Shown: positions 8,528 to 17,683 of the stretch, one piece after another | Layout: every line of letters begins with the position of its first letter | Numbering within the stretch: position 1 is the stretch's first letter | Assembly: GCA_030783905.1 (NCBI GenBank) | Contig: JAQAHH010000004.1 | Coordinates: 124,001-188,000, forward strand | From: Bisgaard Taxon 45 | GTDB lineage: Bacteria; Pseudomonadota; Gammaproteobacteria; Enterobacterales; Pasteurellaceae | Direction: 5' to 3' | Length of the DNA stretch: 64,000 nt | Notes under the pieces: model-generated | What the model saw: only the letters and a program-made list of their open reading frames with translations | Database searches by the model: none | What the model was told of the DNA's origin: nothing | Program-made: the position numbers and the translations under genes

Positions 8528-9337
8528 TTACGTGGGCAAAACCGCACCAAGTTCTTGCGAAATCGCTTGGGTCGTTTGTTTTAAATGGCGCAGTAAATTT
8601 TCTTGACCAATTTGTTTCAAACGTACGGTGGATAAAGAAATAGACACCGAATAGGGAACATTGTCATGAATATCGAATATTGGGCACGCTAAGCAAGTCA
8701 CGCCACGTTCATTCTCTTCATTATCCATGGCATAGCCTAATTCACGAATTTTCGCCAGTTCCAACGCCATCGCCTCTTGTGTCACAATCGTATTCACAGT
8801 CAGTGGCTGAATTGTCGATTGATTTTTCTCCCAATAATCGTCTAAAGCATGTCCTTTTTCATACGCCATAAAAATTTTCCCCATGGCAGAACAGTATAGT
8901 TCTAAACGTTGCCCAATATAGGCGCGTGTACGTAGCATACCTGTCGTCGGTTCTAACTTGTAAATCATGACAGCATGGTGGTGATCACGAGTCGATAAAT
9001 TGACAGTTTCACCCGTTTCTAAATTAAGCTGTTCCAAATAAGGAGCAGTAATATTCAAAATATTTAATGAGCTAAGTGTCTTTTGTCCAAGGGTTAAACA
9101 TTTTGTCGTTAAGCGATATGTACCTATCGTATTTGCGGGTTTCACATAACCACAAGATTGTAAGGTTTGCAACATACGGTGTGTAGTACTTTTATTCAGA
9201 TTTGATAATTCCGATAACTTCGCTAATGGGCATCCGTTCGGGAAATTACTCAAAATATCAATCAGGAGTAAGCCTTTAATTAGGCTCTGATTACTCCCTG
9301 CTTTTTTACTTTTATCCTCTTCCTTCATCTTATCCAT
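8528..9337 (-). CDS. IclR-family transcriptional regulator (YiaJ/PlaR-like)
   Basis: About 269 residues: an N-terminal winged helix (LAKLSELSNLNKSTTHRMLQTL, seen as SELSNLNKSTTHRML, is the recognition region) and a C-terminal IclR effector domain (QRLELYCSAMGKIFMAY; ENERGVTCLACPIFD). The gene diverges from dlgD, as yiaJ (plaR) does from yiaK in E. coli, so it most likely controls the diketogulonate genes with a sugar acid as effector. The ATG at 9337 or 9328 is preferred; the frame stays open to an ATG at 9412, but the added hydrophobic stretch is atypical of IclR proteins and the CRP site overlaps it. An effector cannot be deduced. Confidence 0.82.
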   Translation of the reverse strand: MDKMKEEDKSKKAGSNQSLIKGLLLIDILSNFPNGCPLAKLSELSNLNKSTTHRMLQTLQSCGYVKPANTIGTYRLTTKCLTLGQKTLSSLNILNITAPYLEQLNLETGETVNLSTRDHHHAVMIYKLEPTTGMLRTRAYIGQRLELYCSAMGKIFMAYEKGHALDDYWEKNQSTIQPLTVNTIVTQEAMALELAKIRELGYAMDNEENERGVTCLACPIFDIHDNVPYSVSISLSTVRLKQIGQENLLRHLKQTTQAISQELGAVLPT

Positions 9338-9394
9338 CCCAAAAATATTCAAATTTTCCCCCCACACTATTCTAAAGACATATCCCAGAAATAA

Positions 9395-9416
9395 AAATGG
9401 GATCTTGATCACAAAA
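9395..9416. promoter_or_regulatory. Near-consensus CRP-cAMP binding site
   Basis: TGGGATCTTGATCACA at 9398-9413, flanked by A-tracts, matches TGTGA-N6-TCACA at 9 of 10 half-site positions and keeps the ATCTxGAT core. It lies between the divergent regulator and dlgD, so catabolite control of the diketogulonate genes is expected. Confidence 0.75.
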
Positions 9417-9514
9417 CGACAACAAAATTTATATCTTATTGATTTATAAATAGTTTTATTATTTCTTTTTGTTTGCTAACCATGATGAATCCGATTATAA
9501 TTTTTTTAAAACGA

Positions 9515-9533
9515 CGTTTCAATATGTGAAATA
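9515..9533. promoter_or_regulatory. Possible IclR-type operator before dlgD
   Basis: An inverted repeat TTTCA (9517-9521), five-base spacer, TGAAA (9527-9531) lies 25 bases before the dlgD start. IclR-family operators are often short palindromes of this form. AAACG-A-CGTTT at 9509-9519 overlaps it as another small palindrome. The link to the regulator is inference. Confidence 0.35.
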
Positions 9534-9555
9534 TGTACTAAATTGTGAGGATAAT

Positions 9556-10554
9556 ATGAAAGTCAGTTACGAAGCACTTAAACAAGAATTTAAACGTGTA
9601 TTACTCGCCAGAAATGTACGTGAAGATATTGCGGAAGAATGTGCGACGATGTTTGCAGATACGACCGAATCTGGTGTGTATTCTCATGGTGTAAACCGCT
9701 TCCCTCGTTTTATTTCTCAACTTGAAAAAGGTGATATTGTCCCTGAGGCAGAACCGACCAAAGTGCTTTCACTAGGTGCGATTGAACAATGGGATGCACA
9801 TCAAGCGATTGGTAACTTGACGGCAAAAAAAATGATGGATCGTGCAATGGAAATTGCCGATCAATTTGGTATTGGTGTGGTCGCCCTGAAAAACGCAAAC
9901 CACTGGATGCGCGGTGGTGGCTATGGCTGGCAAGCGGCAGAAAAAGGCTATATCGGCATTTGTTGGACCAACTCCATTGCGGTTATGCCACCTTGGGGGG
10001 CAAAAGAATGCCGAATTGGGACAAATCCACTCATCATTGCGGTACCTACTTCACCTATCACCATGGTGGATATGTCTTGTTCTATGTATTCCTATGGCAT
10101 GCTAGAAGTACATCGTTTAGCAGGTCGTCAAACCTTTGTTGATGCAGGGTTTGATGATGAAGGTCATTTAACACGCGATCCAGGTACAGTAGAAAAAAAT
10201 CGTCGCTTATTGCCGATGGGCTTTTGGAAAGGTTCTGGTTTATCCATTGTATTAGATATGATTGCCACCTTACTTTCTAATGGCTTATCTGTTGCAGAAG
10301 TCACTGAAGAGAAAGATGATGAGTATTGTGTATCACAAATCTTTATTGCCATTGAAGTTGATCGTCTTATTGATGGCAAAACGAAAGATGAAAAACTGAA
10401 TAAAATTATGGATTATGTCAAAACGGCTGAACGTGCTGATCCTGACGTGGCTATTCGATTACCTGGTCACGAATTCACCGCAATTCGGGCTGAAAACAAA
10501 GCGAACGGTATCCCAGTTGATGAATCCGTGTGGGAAAAAATCAAATCTCTATAA
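9556..10554 (+). CDS. dlgD: 2,3-diketo-L-gulonate reductase
   Basis: This 332-residue NAD(P)H-dependent enzyme of the malate/L-lactate dehydrogenase (LDH2/YlbC) family reduces 2,3-diketo-L-gulonate to 3-keto-L-gulonate. The catalytic His is in [11 protein letters not shown] near residue 44; [16 protein letters not shown] and the [14 protein letters not shown] segment are family blocks. The length equals E. coli YiaK. GAGG at 9547-9550 sets the ATG at 9556; an upstream in-frame ATG at 9469 would run through the promoter region. It heads the operon and is followed 9 bases later by yiaL. Confidence 0.93.
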   Translation: MKVSYEALKQEFKRVLLARNVREDIAEECATMFADTTESGVYSHGVNRFPRFISQLEKGDIVPEAEPTKVLSLGAIEQWDAHQAIGNLTAKKMMDRAMEIADQFGIGVVALKNANHWMRGGGYGWQAAEKGYIGICWTNSIAVMPPWGAKECRIGTNPLIIAVPTSPITMVDMSCSMYSYGMLEVHRLAGRQTFVDAGFDDEGHLTRDPGTVEKNRRLLPMGFWKGSGLSIVLDMIATLLSNGLSVAEVTEEKDDEYCVSQIFIAIEVDRLIDGKTKDEKLNKIMDYVKTAERADPDVAIRLPGHEFTAIRAENKANGIPVDESVWEKIKSL

Positions 10555-10563
10555 GGAAATATT

Positions 10564-11034
10564 ATGTTTTTTGGTCATCTCTCTCAGATTGACAAAAAGC
10601 AGTATCCAGAAGCAATCAATATTGCCCTAGATTATTTGTCAAACACAGACTTTAACCACTTAGACGCGGGGCGTTATCCCATACGTGGCGATCGCATTTA
10701 CGCCCAAGTCTTAGATTTAGAGACACAAGAAAAAACAACACTCTACCCAGAAGTACATCGCCATTATATTGACGTACAGTATTTACATTCAGGGGTTGAA
10801 CGTATCGGTGTCGCTATCGATTTAGGTCACAATACTATTGAGAAAGGTTATGATGTTGAGCGAGATATTCTCTTTTACAAAGAAATAGAGAATGAAATAG
10901 AACTGATTATGCGTCCTGGAAATTTCGCAGTCTTTTTCCCAAGTGACGTTCATCGTCCCGCTTGCATTGATACTTATTCCACCACTATTCGTAAAGTAGT
11001 GGTCAAAATCGCAGTCAGTGAATTAGAGGTATAA
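10564..11034 (+). CDS. yiaL: YhcH/YjgK/YiaL family protein
   Basis: This 156-residue cupin-like protein of the YhcH/YjgK/YiaL family is found beside genes for sugar-acid use. Conserved pieces are DAGRYPIRGDRIYAQV near residue 40, EVHRHYIDVQYLHSG near 65 (His-rich, likely metal site) and FFPSDVHRPACI near 125. Its exact reaction is not settled; sugar anomer or isomer handling has been suggested for relatives. It lies between dlgD and yiaM with short spacing, as in E. coli. Confidence 0.88.
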   Translation: MFFGHLSQIDKKQYPEAINIALDYLSNTDFNHLDAGRYPIRGDRIYAQVLDLETQEKTTLYPEVHRHYIDVQYLHSGVERIGVAIDLGHNTIEKGYDVERDILFYKEIENEIELIMRPGNFAVFFPSDVHRPACIDTYSTTIRKVVVKIAVSELEV

Positions 11035-11036
11035 AA

Positions 11037-11519
11037 ATGGAAACACTCGGTTCATTCATCACTAAGCTTTTAGAAGGACTCGTTGTGATTATCTTGACAA
11101 CCATGTCTTGTCTCGTATTTCTCAATGTTGTTCTGCGTTACGGGTTTAATAGCAGCATTAATATAACTGAAGAAGTCTCTCGTTATTTATTTGTCTGGCT
11201 TGCTTTTCTTGGTGCAATTTTGGCCTTTAATGAAAATCGTCATGTTAATGTCACGATTTTTACTTCTCGTTTATCTTTAGCTAAACAAAAAATACTGCAT
11301 TTAGTCACAGATAGTCTTATGTTATTTTGTTGCTATCTGCTCATTCAAGGAAGTTGGGTTCAGTTCCAATTAAATCTCAATAATATGGCGCCTATCTCAG
11401 GGATACCGATGGGCATCACCTATTTAGCCAGTTTCATTGCAGGCTGTGCTATTGCGCTACTACTTGTCATCCGACTTTTTTCCAATGCCAATAGATTGAT
11501 TAAAGGAGAACGGAAATGA
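11037..11519 (+). CDS. yiaM: TRAP transporter small membrane subunit (DctQ type)
   Basis: This 160-residue protein has four likely membrane helices. The DctQ signature is visible around FLNVVLRYGFNSSINITEEVSRYLFVW, seen as NVVLRYGFNSS and EEVSRYLFVWLAFLG. With YiaN and YiaO it forms an Na+-driven tripartite importer; the E. coli counterpart takes up 2,3-diketo-L-gulonate. It begins 2 bases after yiaL and its TGA overlaps the yiaN ATG (ATGA), so the two membrane subunits are coupled in translation. Confidence 0.9.
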   Translation: METLGSFITKLLEGLVVIILTTMSCLVFLNVVLRYGFNSSINITEEVSRYLFVWLAFLGAILAFNENRHVNVTIFTSRLSLAKQKILHLVTDSLMLFCCYLLIQGSWVQFQLNLNNMAPISGIPMGITYLASFIAGCAIALLLVIRLFSNANRLIKGERK

Positions 11520-12796
11520 CAGTCGTAATTTTTCTTTCTGTATTATTAGGTGCAATTTTACTTGGCATACCTGTCGCTTTCGCACTGCTATTATGTGGTG
11601 TAGCTTTAATGTTACATCTCGATTTATTTGATGCACAAATTCTCGCACAACAACTTGTTAGTGGAGCTGATAGTTTCTCTCTCATGGCGATCCCTTTCTT
11701 CATCTTAGCAGGTGAAATAATGAATGAAGGAGGATTATCCAAACGCATTATCGATCTGCCAATGAAATTAGTGGGGCATAAACGCGGTGGCTTAGGTTTT
11801 GTTGCGATCCTTGCGGCAATGATCATGGCAAGTTTGTCCGGTTCAGCTGTTGCGGATACCGCAGCAGTAGCTGCCATGTTGTTACCGATGATGAAAACCA
11901 CCGGCTATCCACTCCATCGCTCGGCTGGCTTAATTGGTACCGCAGGTATTATTGCACCGATCATTCCACCATCAATTCCGTTTATTATTTTTGGTGTGGC
12001 AAGTGGTGTGTCAATTACAAAACTGTTTTTAGCAGGTATCGCGCCGGGTATTTTCATGGGAATTTGTCTGGGCGTACTCTGGTGGTGGCAAGCAAAACGC
12101 TTAAATTTAATGACATTTTCCAAAGCCAGCAAGCAAGAACTTTGTATTTCCTTTAAAAACAGTATTTGGGCGTTATTACTACCTGTCATTATTATCGGAG
12201 GTTTCCGTTCAGGTATTTTTACGCCAACAGAAGCGGGGGCGGTCGCCGCATTCTATGCACTTATCGTTTCTTTATTTATCTACAAAGAGTTGAAGTTCAA
12301 ACAACTATACAGAGTTATCCTCGCGGCCGGCAAAACAACTGCAGTGGTGATGTTCTTAGTTGCGGCTGCCCAAGTGACAGGTTGGCTCATCACGATTGCT
12401 GAATTACCACAAATGATGACCGAATTACTGGAACCTTTGATTGACACGCCTACTCTCTTATTAATTGTCATTATGCTTTCTGTGTTCGTCATCGGGATGG
12501 TCATGGACTTAACACCAACAGTGCTGATCTTGACACCGGTATTAATGCCATTAGTGGAAGAAGCTGGCATTGACCCTGTCTATTTTGGTGTATTATTTAT
12601 TCTCAATACGTCCATTGGGCTCATTACCCCACCGGTTGGTAATGTATTAAATGTCATTACTGGTGTATCTAAACTACCATTTGATCAAGCCGCCAAAGGC
12701 ATATTACCTTATTTGGTTATGATGATTATTTTGCTGTTCACTTTCATTTTCTTCCCATCATTAATTTTAACGCCACTTAGCTGGCTACAACCTTAA
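11516..12796 (+). CDS. yiaN: TRAP transporter large permease (DctM type)
   Basis: This 426-residue, about 12-helix protein is the main transport subunit of the TRAP system. Family blocks include LAGEIMNEGGLSKRIIDL near residue 62, MASLSGSAVADTAAVAAMLLP near 103 (seen as SLSGSAVADTAAV), IIPPSIPFIIFGVASGVSI near 145 and the C-terminal NTSIGLITPPVGN. GGAG precedes the ATG at a normal distance. Length matches E. coli YiaN. Confidence 0.93.
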   Translation: MTVVIFLSVLLGAILLGIPVAFALLLCGVALMLHLDLFDAQILAQQLVSGADSFSLMAIPFFILAGEIMNEGGLSKRIIDLPMKLVGHKRGGLGFVAILAAMIMASLSGSAVADTAAVAAMLLPMMKTTGYPLHRSAGLIGTAGIIAPIIPPSIPFIIFGVASGVSITKLFLAGIAPGIFMGICLGVLWWWQAKRLNLMTFSKASKQELCISFKNSIWALLLPVIIIGGFRSGIFTPTEAGAVAAFYALIVSLFIYKELKFKQLYRVILAAGKTTAVVMFLVAAAQVTGWLITIAELPQMMTELLEPLIDTPTLLLIVIMLSVFVIGMVMDLTPTVLILTPVLMPLVEEAGIDPVYFGVLFILNTSIGLITPPVGNVLNVITGVSKLPFDQAAKGILPYLVMMIILLFTFIFFPSLILTPLSWLQP

Positions 12797-12814
12797 ACTC
12801 TATAGGAGAATATT

Positions 12815-13804
12815 ATGAAACTATTCAATCTTAAAACACTCGCAGCTTTAGTGGCAGGGATAGCAGTAATAACAGGTTCCGCAAATGCTTCAACCACGAC
12901 TTTACGTTTTGGTTATGAAGCACCACGTAGCGATACACAGCATGAAGCAGCGAAGAAATTCAATGAGCTTTTAAAAGAAAAAACCAAAGGGGAAATCAAA
13001 CTTAGCCTGTTCCCTGACAGTACATTGGGTAATGCACAAACGATGATCAGTGCAGTACGTGGTGGCACAATTGATTTAGAAATGTCAGGCTCACCAAATT
13101 TTTCTGGTTTAGTGCCAAAACTGAATGTAATTGATATTCCTTTTATTTTCCAGAACCGTGAGCATGCCTATGCAGTATTAGATGGTGAAATTGGACAGGG
13201 TTTATTAAAAGAATTAGAAGCACAAGGTCTCAAAGGATTAGCCTTTTGGGAAGTCGGTTTCCGTTCATTTACTAACTCAAAACATCCCGTTAAAACACCA
13301 GATGACATTAAAGGATTAAAGGTTCGTACTAACCAAAACCCAATGTATATTCAAGCATTCTCTATTTTAGGTGCAAACCCTGTACCGATGCCACTTTCAG
13401 AGCTTTACACGGCGCTAGAAACACGCGCGGTTGATGCCCAAGAACATCCTGTCGGTATTGTGTGGTCTGCTAAATTATATGAAGTACAAAAATTCTTAAG
13501 CTTAACAAACCATGGTTATACACCTCTGATTGTTGTCATGAACAAAGCAAAATTTGATGGCTTGTCACCAGAACTGCAAAGCGCTATTCTTGAAGCCGCA
13601 AAAGAAGCAGGTGCATATCAACGAAAACTCAATTTGGATAATGAAAAAGGCATTATTGAAAAAATGCAAAAAGCGGGCATCCAAGTGATTGAAAAGGTTG
13701 ATACCAAACCATTTAAGGCCGCAATCGAAACTGAAGTACGTAAAGCCTTCATTGAGAAAAATGGAGATAACCTTGTTAAACAAATTGATGCACTAGCTAA
13801 ATAA
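12815..13804 (+). CDS. yiaO: TRAP transporter periplasmic binding protein (DctP type)
   Basis: This 329-residue secreted solute receptor has a Sec signal peptide ending near SANA (about residue 25). DctP-family features are LRFGYEAPRSDTQHEAAKKF at the mature N terminus, the ligand-carboxylate Arg region GLKVRTNQNPMY near residue 167, and ELYTALETRAVDAQEHP. AGGAGA precedes the ATG. The ligand in the E. coli system is 2,3-diketo-L-gulonate. A hairpin containing an uptake signal follows the gene. Confidence 0.92.
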   Translation: MKLFNLKTLAALVAGIAVITGSANASTTTLRFGYEAPRSDTQHEAAKKFNELLKEKTKGEIKLSLFPDSTLGNAQTMISAVRGGTIDLEMSGSPNFSGLVPKLNVIDIPFIFQNREHAYAVLDGEIGQGLLKELEAQGLKGLAFWEVGFRSFTNSKHPVKTPDDIKGLKVRTNQNPMYIQAFSILGANPVPMPLSELYTALETRAVDAQEHPVGIVWSAKLYEVQKFLSLTNHGYTPLIVVMNKAKFDGLSPELQSAILEAAKEAGAYQRKLNLDNEKGIIEKMQKAGIQVIEKVDTKPFKAAIETEVRKAFIEKNGDNLVKQIDALAK

Positions 13805-13813
13805 GCGAAATTC

Positions 13814-13854
13814 GCGGTCGATTTAACATGTGATACAAATCGACCGCACTTTTT
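13814..13854 (+). terminator. Uptake-signal hairpin terminator between TRAP and ABC genes
   Basis: GCGGTCGATTT (13814-13824) pairs perfectly with AAATCGACCGC (13837-13847), followed by ACTTTTT. The right arm includes an uptake signal core (13843-13851). It would end or attenuate transcription after yiaO, partly separating the ABC cassette. Confidence 0.8.
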
Positions 13855-13881
13855 CGCCTTCCTCATACCTCAGGAGGAAAC

Positions 13882-15399
13882 ATGGTGATAACTGAACAAT
13901 CTCCAATTCTTAGACTACAAAACATCGTCAAACGATTCGGTAGCCATACTGCAGTAAACAAAGTGAGCCTTGATATTTATCGGGGTGAAATCGTTGCTCT
14001 ACTTGGTGAGAATGGTGCGGGAAAATCCACACTTATCAAAATTCTCGCGGGTATTTATGCGCGAGATGAAGGCGAAATCACTTTCCATGAACAAAAAATC
14101 CAATCAGCTCAATCGCTTTCCCATACCAATAAACAGCCCATTGCGTTTATCCATCAAGATCTTGGCTTGATTGAATGGATGACAATTGCTGAAAACATGG
14201 CATTTGTTATGGGATTCCCTCGTCGGTTTGGGCTGATAGATTGGAAAAAAATCAATCAACAAGCACAAGATGCATTGGATTTTGTCGGCATTCAACTTTC
14301 GGCCGAAACACGTGTATTTGATCTGAGTCGAACAGAAAAAGCTTTACTGGCGATTGCCCGTGCGATCGCGGTCAATGCAGAAATTTTAGTCTTAGATGAA
14401 CCTACCGCCTCGTTACCCGCCAGTGATGTGGAACACCTGTTTGTCGTGTTAAATCGGCTACGTTCACAAGGGGTAGGGATGATTTATGTCACGCATCGCC
14501 TTGATGAAGTGATTACGCTTTCTGATCGCATATTAGTCATGCGTGACGGCTATCCTGTCGCGGAGGGAGACACAAAACATTATGATGTTAAAGCGTTAGT
14601 GAAAGCGATTGTGGGCGAAGAAACACGAGGAAAACAGCGAGAAGCGTTGCCACAGGGGACACCTGAAGTATTGCAGTTGAATAATATTGTTGTGGGTGAT
14701 ACGGGGCCTGTATCGTTTACCTTACATAAAGGAGAAATGATTGCACTCGCCGGTTTACGTGGCGCAGGTCAAGAAGAAATCGGGCGTCTTCTCTTTGGTA
14801 TGCGTGAATTAGAAAGCGGCAATATCGTTTTAAATAACCAAGCCTATTCTGCTGGATCACCAAAAGAAGCCATTCAAAAAGGCATTGCTTTAGTTGCAGG
14901 AGATAGAGTAAAAGAAAGTCTTGTCATGTCAATGACGACTGCGGAGAATTTATTTATTAATCCTATCTTAAGTGGTCATTCGCCACTGGAAAACTATACG
15001 CGTAAACAAGAATGGGCGGAAAGTTGGTACAAGTTCCAGTTATTTGACATTCGCCCTAAAAATTTATTTATTGATGTCAGCGCGCTATCAGGTGGAAACC
15101 AACAAAAAATTGTCCTTGCTCGTTGGCTACACCTCGATACCCCCGTGTTGATTTTAGAAGATCCAACAGCTGGCGTAGATGTTGGCGCAAGAGCAGAAAT
15201 TTATGATCTTTTAAATCAAGCCTTGAAAAAAGGCATCGCTATCATTGTCATATCAAATGACTTTGAAGAAATCGCACACTTATGCAATCGTGCATTAGTC
15301 TTTAACCGTGGCGATATTGCAGGTGAGTTGTTTAATGAGCAAGTGACTTTCGCCAATTTGTTAGCCCTCGCGTCAGATTCCAAATCAAGCATGAATTAA
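13882..15399 (+). CDS. Sugar ABC transporter ATPase (RbsA/XylG type)
   Basis: This 505-residue cytoplasmic protein has two fused ATPase domains, as in ribose- or xylose-type importers. Domain 1 (about 8-245) has Walker A GENGAGKST, Walker B LVLDEPTASL, and a degenerate signature (DLSRTEK instead of LSGGQ). Domain 2 has a weak Walker A (LRGAGQEE), a canonical LSGGNQQK signature, and a Walker B ending LILEDPTAGVDVG, where the usual Asp-Glu order is reversed. CAGGAGG precedes the ATG. It pairs with the next two genes. The sugar is unknown; the setting suggests a sugar acid, lactone or pentose. Confidence 0.85.
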   Translation: MVITEQSPILRLQNIVKRFGSHTAVNKVSLDIYRGEIVALLGENGAGKSTLIKILAGIYARDEGEITFHEQKIQSAQSLSHTNKQPIAFIHQDLGLIEWMTIAENMAFVMGFPRRFGLIDWKKINQQAQDALDFVGIQLSAETRVFDLSRTEKALLAIARAIAVNAEILVLDEPTASLPASDVEHLFVVLNRLRSQGVGMIYVTHRLDEVITLSDRILVMRDGYPVAEGDTKHYDVKALVKAIVGEETRGKQREALPQGTPEVLQLNNIVVGDTGPVSFTLHKGEMIALAGLRGAGQEEIGRLLFGMRELESGNIVLNNQAYSAGSPKEAIQKGIALVAGDRVKESLVMSMTTAENLFINPILSGHSPLENYTRKQEWAESWYKFQLFDIRPKNLFIDVSALSGGNQQKIVLARWLHLDTPVLILEDPTAGVDVGARAEIYDLLNQALKKGIAIIVISNDFEEIAHLCNRALVFNRGDIAGELFNEQVTFANLLALASDSKSSMN

Positions 15400-15425
15400 A
15401 CAGTAGAACTTAATAGGAGAGCACT

Positions 15426-16472
15426 ATGGCTCAAACAAATATCAAATCAACTGCATTAGAGCATCCCGTCTCTATTGCGCGTGATGGATTTGCAGCTTGG
15501 TTTTCCCAAATGCTCACCAGATATGGATTATTATGGTTGTGCTTTTTACTTGTGATCATTTTTTCGTTAACCACAGACTCCTTTGCCTCAATGCTCACAT
15601 TAAATGCAATTTTAGAAAGTAAATCCAAAATCGCATTACTCGCCCTCGCCGCAACCACAACAATGATCGTCGGTAAAATCGATTTAAATGTCGGTTTCGG
15701 TATTGTCTTGTGGCATATTTTAGCGATTACCCTACAAGTACAGTTTGGTTTTTCTTGGCAAATGGCAACCATTACCGTACTGATTGTTGCCGCAATTTAT
15801 GGATTACTGAATGGAATTTTAGTGGCATTAGCCGATATTGATAGTTTCGTTGCGACGTTAGGCTCTGGTACTGTACTTTATGCCATTGCCTTATGGCATT
15901 CTGGCGGACGTCAAATTGTAGGTGATTTACCAGATGGCTTCATTGCGATTAACAGTACAGACATCTTCGGTGTGCCAATTTCTGCTTTTTATGTCCTGAT
16001 TATTGCGATTGTGATGTGGTTAGTCACTGAACACACCCCCACAGGACGTTGCATGTACGCGGTAGGGGGAAATCCCACAGCCGCCCATCTCAATGGCATT
16101 TCGATTAAAAAATACACTATCGTACCGTTCATTGTCTCCAGTTTAATTACCGGTTTTACGGGTGTCTTGATTGCCGCCCAACAAGGTGTGGGTCAAGCTA
16201 GCGTCGGGATGGACTATTTATTGCCAGCCTTAGTGGGGGCATTTTTAGGCAGTACCACCATCAAACCGGGACGGATCAATGTATGGGGAACCGTGGTAGG
16301 CATTGCCATCCTCGCGATTGGTATTTCTGGTATTCAACAATTCGGGGGGGCATTCTGGGTAGAACCATTATTCAACGGCGCAACCCTCTTACTTTCAATT
16401 ACAATTGCAGGCTATGCACAACGCAAGCGTTTATTAAATCAAAAGGCAGTACACAAAAGAACAACAAAATAA
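15426..16472 (+). CDS. Sugar ABC transporter permease (RbsC type)
   Basis: This 348-residue, 8-10 helix inner-membrane protein belongs to the branched-chain/ribose permease class (BPD_transp_2). Recognisable pieces are KIDLNVGFGIVLWH, a variant of the usual DLSVG block, GILVALADIDSFVATLGSGTVLY, the cytoplasmic TPTGRCMYAVGGNPTAAHLNGI loop (seen as GRCMYAVGGNPTAAHLNGI) and a GAFLGSTTIKPGR segment. AGGAG precedes the ATG. It is the channel for the adjacent ATPase and binding protein. Confidence 0.87.
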   Translation: MAQTNIKSTALEHPVSIARDGFAAWFSQMLTRYGLLWLCFLLVIIFSLTTDSFASMLTLNAILESKSKIALLALAATTTMIVGKIDLNVGFGIVLWHILAITLQVQFGFSWQMATITVLIVAAIYGLLNGILVALADIDSFVATLGSGTVLYAIALWHSGGRQIVGDLPDGFIAINSTDIFGVPISAFYVLIIAIVMWLVTEHTPTGRCMYAVGGNPTAAHLNGISIKKYTIVPFIVSSLITGFTGVLIAAQQGVGQASVGMDYLLPALVGAFLGSTTIKPGRINVWGTVVGIAILAIGISGIQQFGGAFWVEPLFNGATLLLSITIAGYAQRKRLLNQKAVHKRTTK

Positions 16473-16512
16473 TTGTTGTTGACGAGACTCATTTAATATC
16501 GAGGAGAACTTT

Positions 16513-17622
16513 ATGAAAAAGCAACTTCATCGTCGTCTAACCACAATCGCTACGTTAGTCACACTCTCTTTTGCGACCCAGACGATGGCTAACGATCCTT
16601 TTGTGGCAGAAGCAAAACAAAACATTGCCACTGCAACTGCTCAACAAACTGTATGGGATGGACCAACAACGGGCCCTACATTACAACAAGGTAAAAATAT
16701 TATTTTTGTGGCTTCCGATATGAAAAATGGAGGGGTACTGGGTGTGATTGATGGCATGAAAGAAGCCACCGCAGTTGCAGGTTGGAAGTTTGATGTGCTT
16801 GATGGCGCAGGTTCAGTCAGCAACCAACTCTCCGCCTTAAACCAAGCGATCGCACGTAAACCGGATGCGATTGTCATTGGCGGTTGGAATCCTAATGTAG
16901 CAAAAATCCCTTTAGGCAAAGCCAATAAAAATGGAATTACCCTTGTTGCTTGGCATGCAACACCAGAATCTGGCCCCATCGATAAATACAACATTTTTTA
17001 CAACGTGACTTCAGATTCAGACCAAATTGCTAAACTCTCCGCGCAACTTGCCGTGGCCCATTCGGATGGAAAAGCCAACGTTGTGATTCTCACTGACTCG
17101 TTATATGAAATCGCACTACGTAAAGCGAATGTCATGAAAGAAGTCATTGAGCAATGCAAAGATTGTAAAGTCCTCGAATTTATTGATACGCCACTTGCTG
17201 ACACCTCGAGCCGTATGCCGAGTTTGACCTTTAGTTTATTGCAAAAATATGGCGATAATCTGCAATACACTTTAGCCATCAATGACCTATATTTTGATTT
17301 CATGGCACCATCATTACGCTCAGCCAATAAAGGCGAGATGCCTTATAACATTTCTGCGGGTGATGGTTCTGTTACTGCTTATCAACGTATTCGTACAAAT
17401 AGCCACCAATTTGCGACGGTACCCGAACCATTAAATTTACATGGTTGGCAACTTGTCGATGAATTAAATCGAGCCTTTGCTAAAGAAAAACCATCAGGTT
17501 ATATCACGCCAGCCCACCTCGTCATTAAAGATAATGTGGCGTTTGACGGTGGGGATAAAAACCTTTATGACCCTCAAAATGGCTACAAAGAGGCATATAA
17601 AGCTATTTGGAAGGTGAAGTAA
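16513..17622 (+). CDS. Sugar ABC transporter periplasmic binding protein
   Basis: This 369-residue secreted protein has a signal peptide ending near TMAN (about residue 26) and the two-lobe periplasmic binding protein fold of the ribose/LacI type (Peripla_BP_4): IIFVASDMKNGGVLGVIDGMKEAT near 57, ARKPDAIVIGGWNP near 114, and LQYTLAINDLYFDFMAPSLRSA near 253. It is longer than RbsB because of about 50 extra residues before the first lobe. GAGGAG precedes the ATG. The ligand cannot be assigned. Confidence 0.85.
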   Translation: MKKQLHRRLTTIATLVTLSFATQTMANDPFVAEAKQNIATATAQQTVWDGPTTGPTLQQGKNIIFVASDMKNGGVLGVIDGMKEATAVAGWKFDVLDGAGSVSNQLSALNQAIARKPDAIVIGGWNPNVAKIPLGKANKNGITLVAWHATPESGPIDKYNIFYNVTSDSDQIAKLSAQLAVAHSDGKANVVILTDSLYEIALRKANVMKEVIEQCKDCKVLEFIDTPLADTSSRMPSLTFSLLQKYGDNLQYTLAINDLYFDFMAPSLRSANKGEMPYNISAGDGSVTAYQRIRTNSHQFATVPEPLNLHGWQLVDELNRAFAKEKPSGYITPAHLVIKDNVAFDGGDKNLYDPQNGYKEAYKAIWKVK

Positions 17623-17633
17623 TAAAGTAAATC

Positions 17634-17668
17634 GCGGTCGACTTCCCCGCAGAGCGACCGCACTTTCC
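17634..17668 (+). terminator. Uptake-signal hairpin after the ABC cassette
   Basis: GCGGTCG (17634-17640) pairs with CGACCGC (17655-17661), followed by ACTTTC; the uptake core is at 17657-17665. It closely resembles the hairpin at 13814-13854 on the other side of the ABC genes, but its T-run is shorter, so termination would be partial. Confidence 0.55.
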
Positions 17669-17683
17669 TGATAAGGAGAGCGT

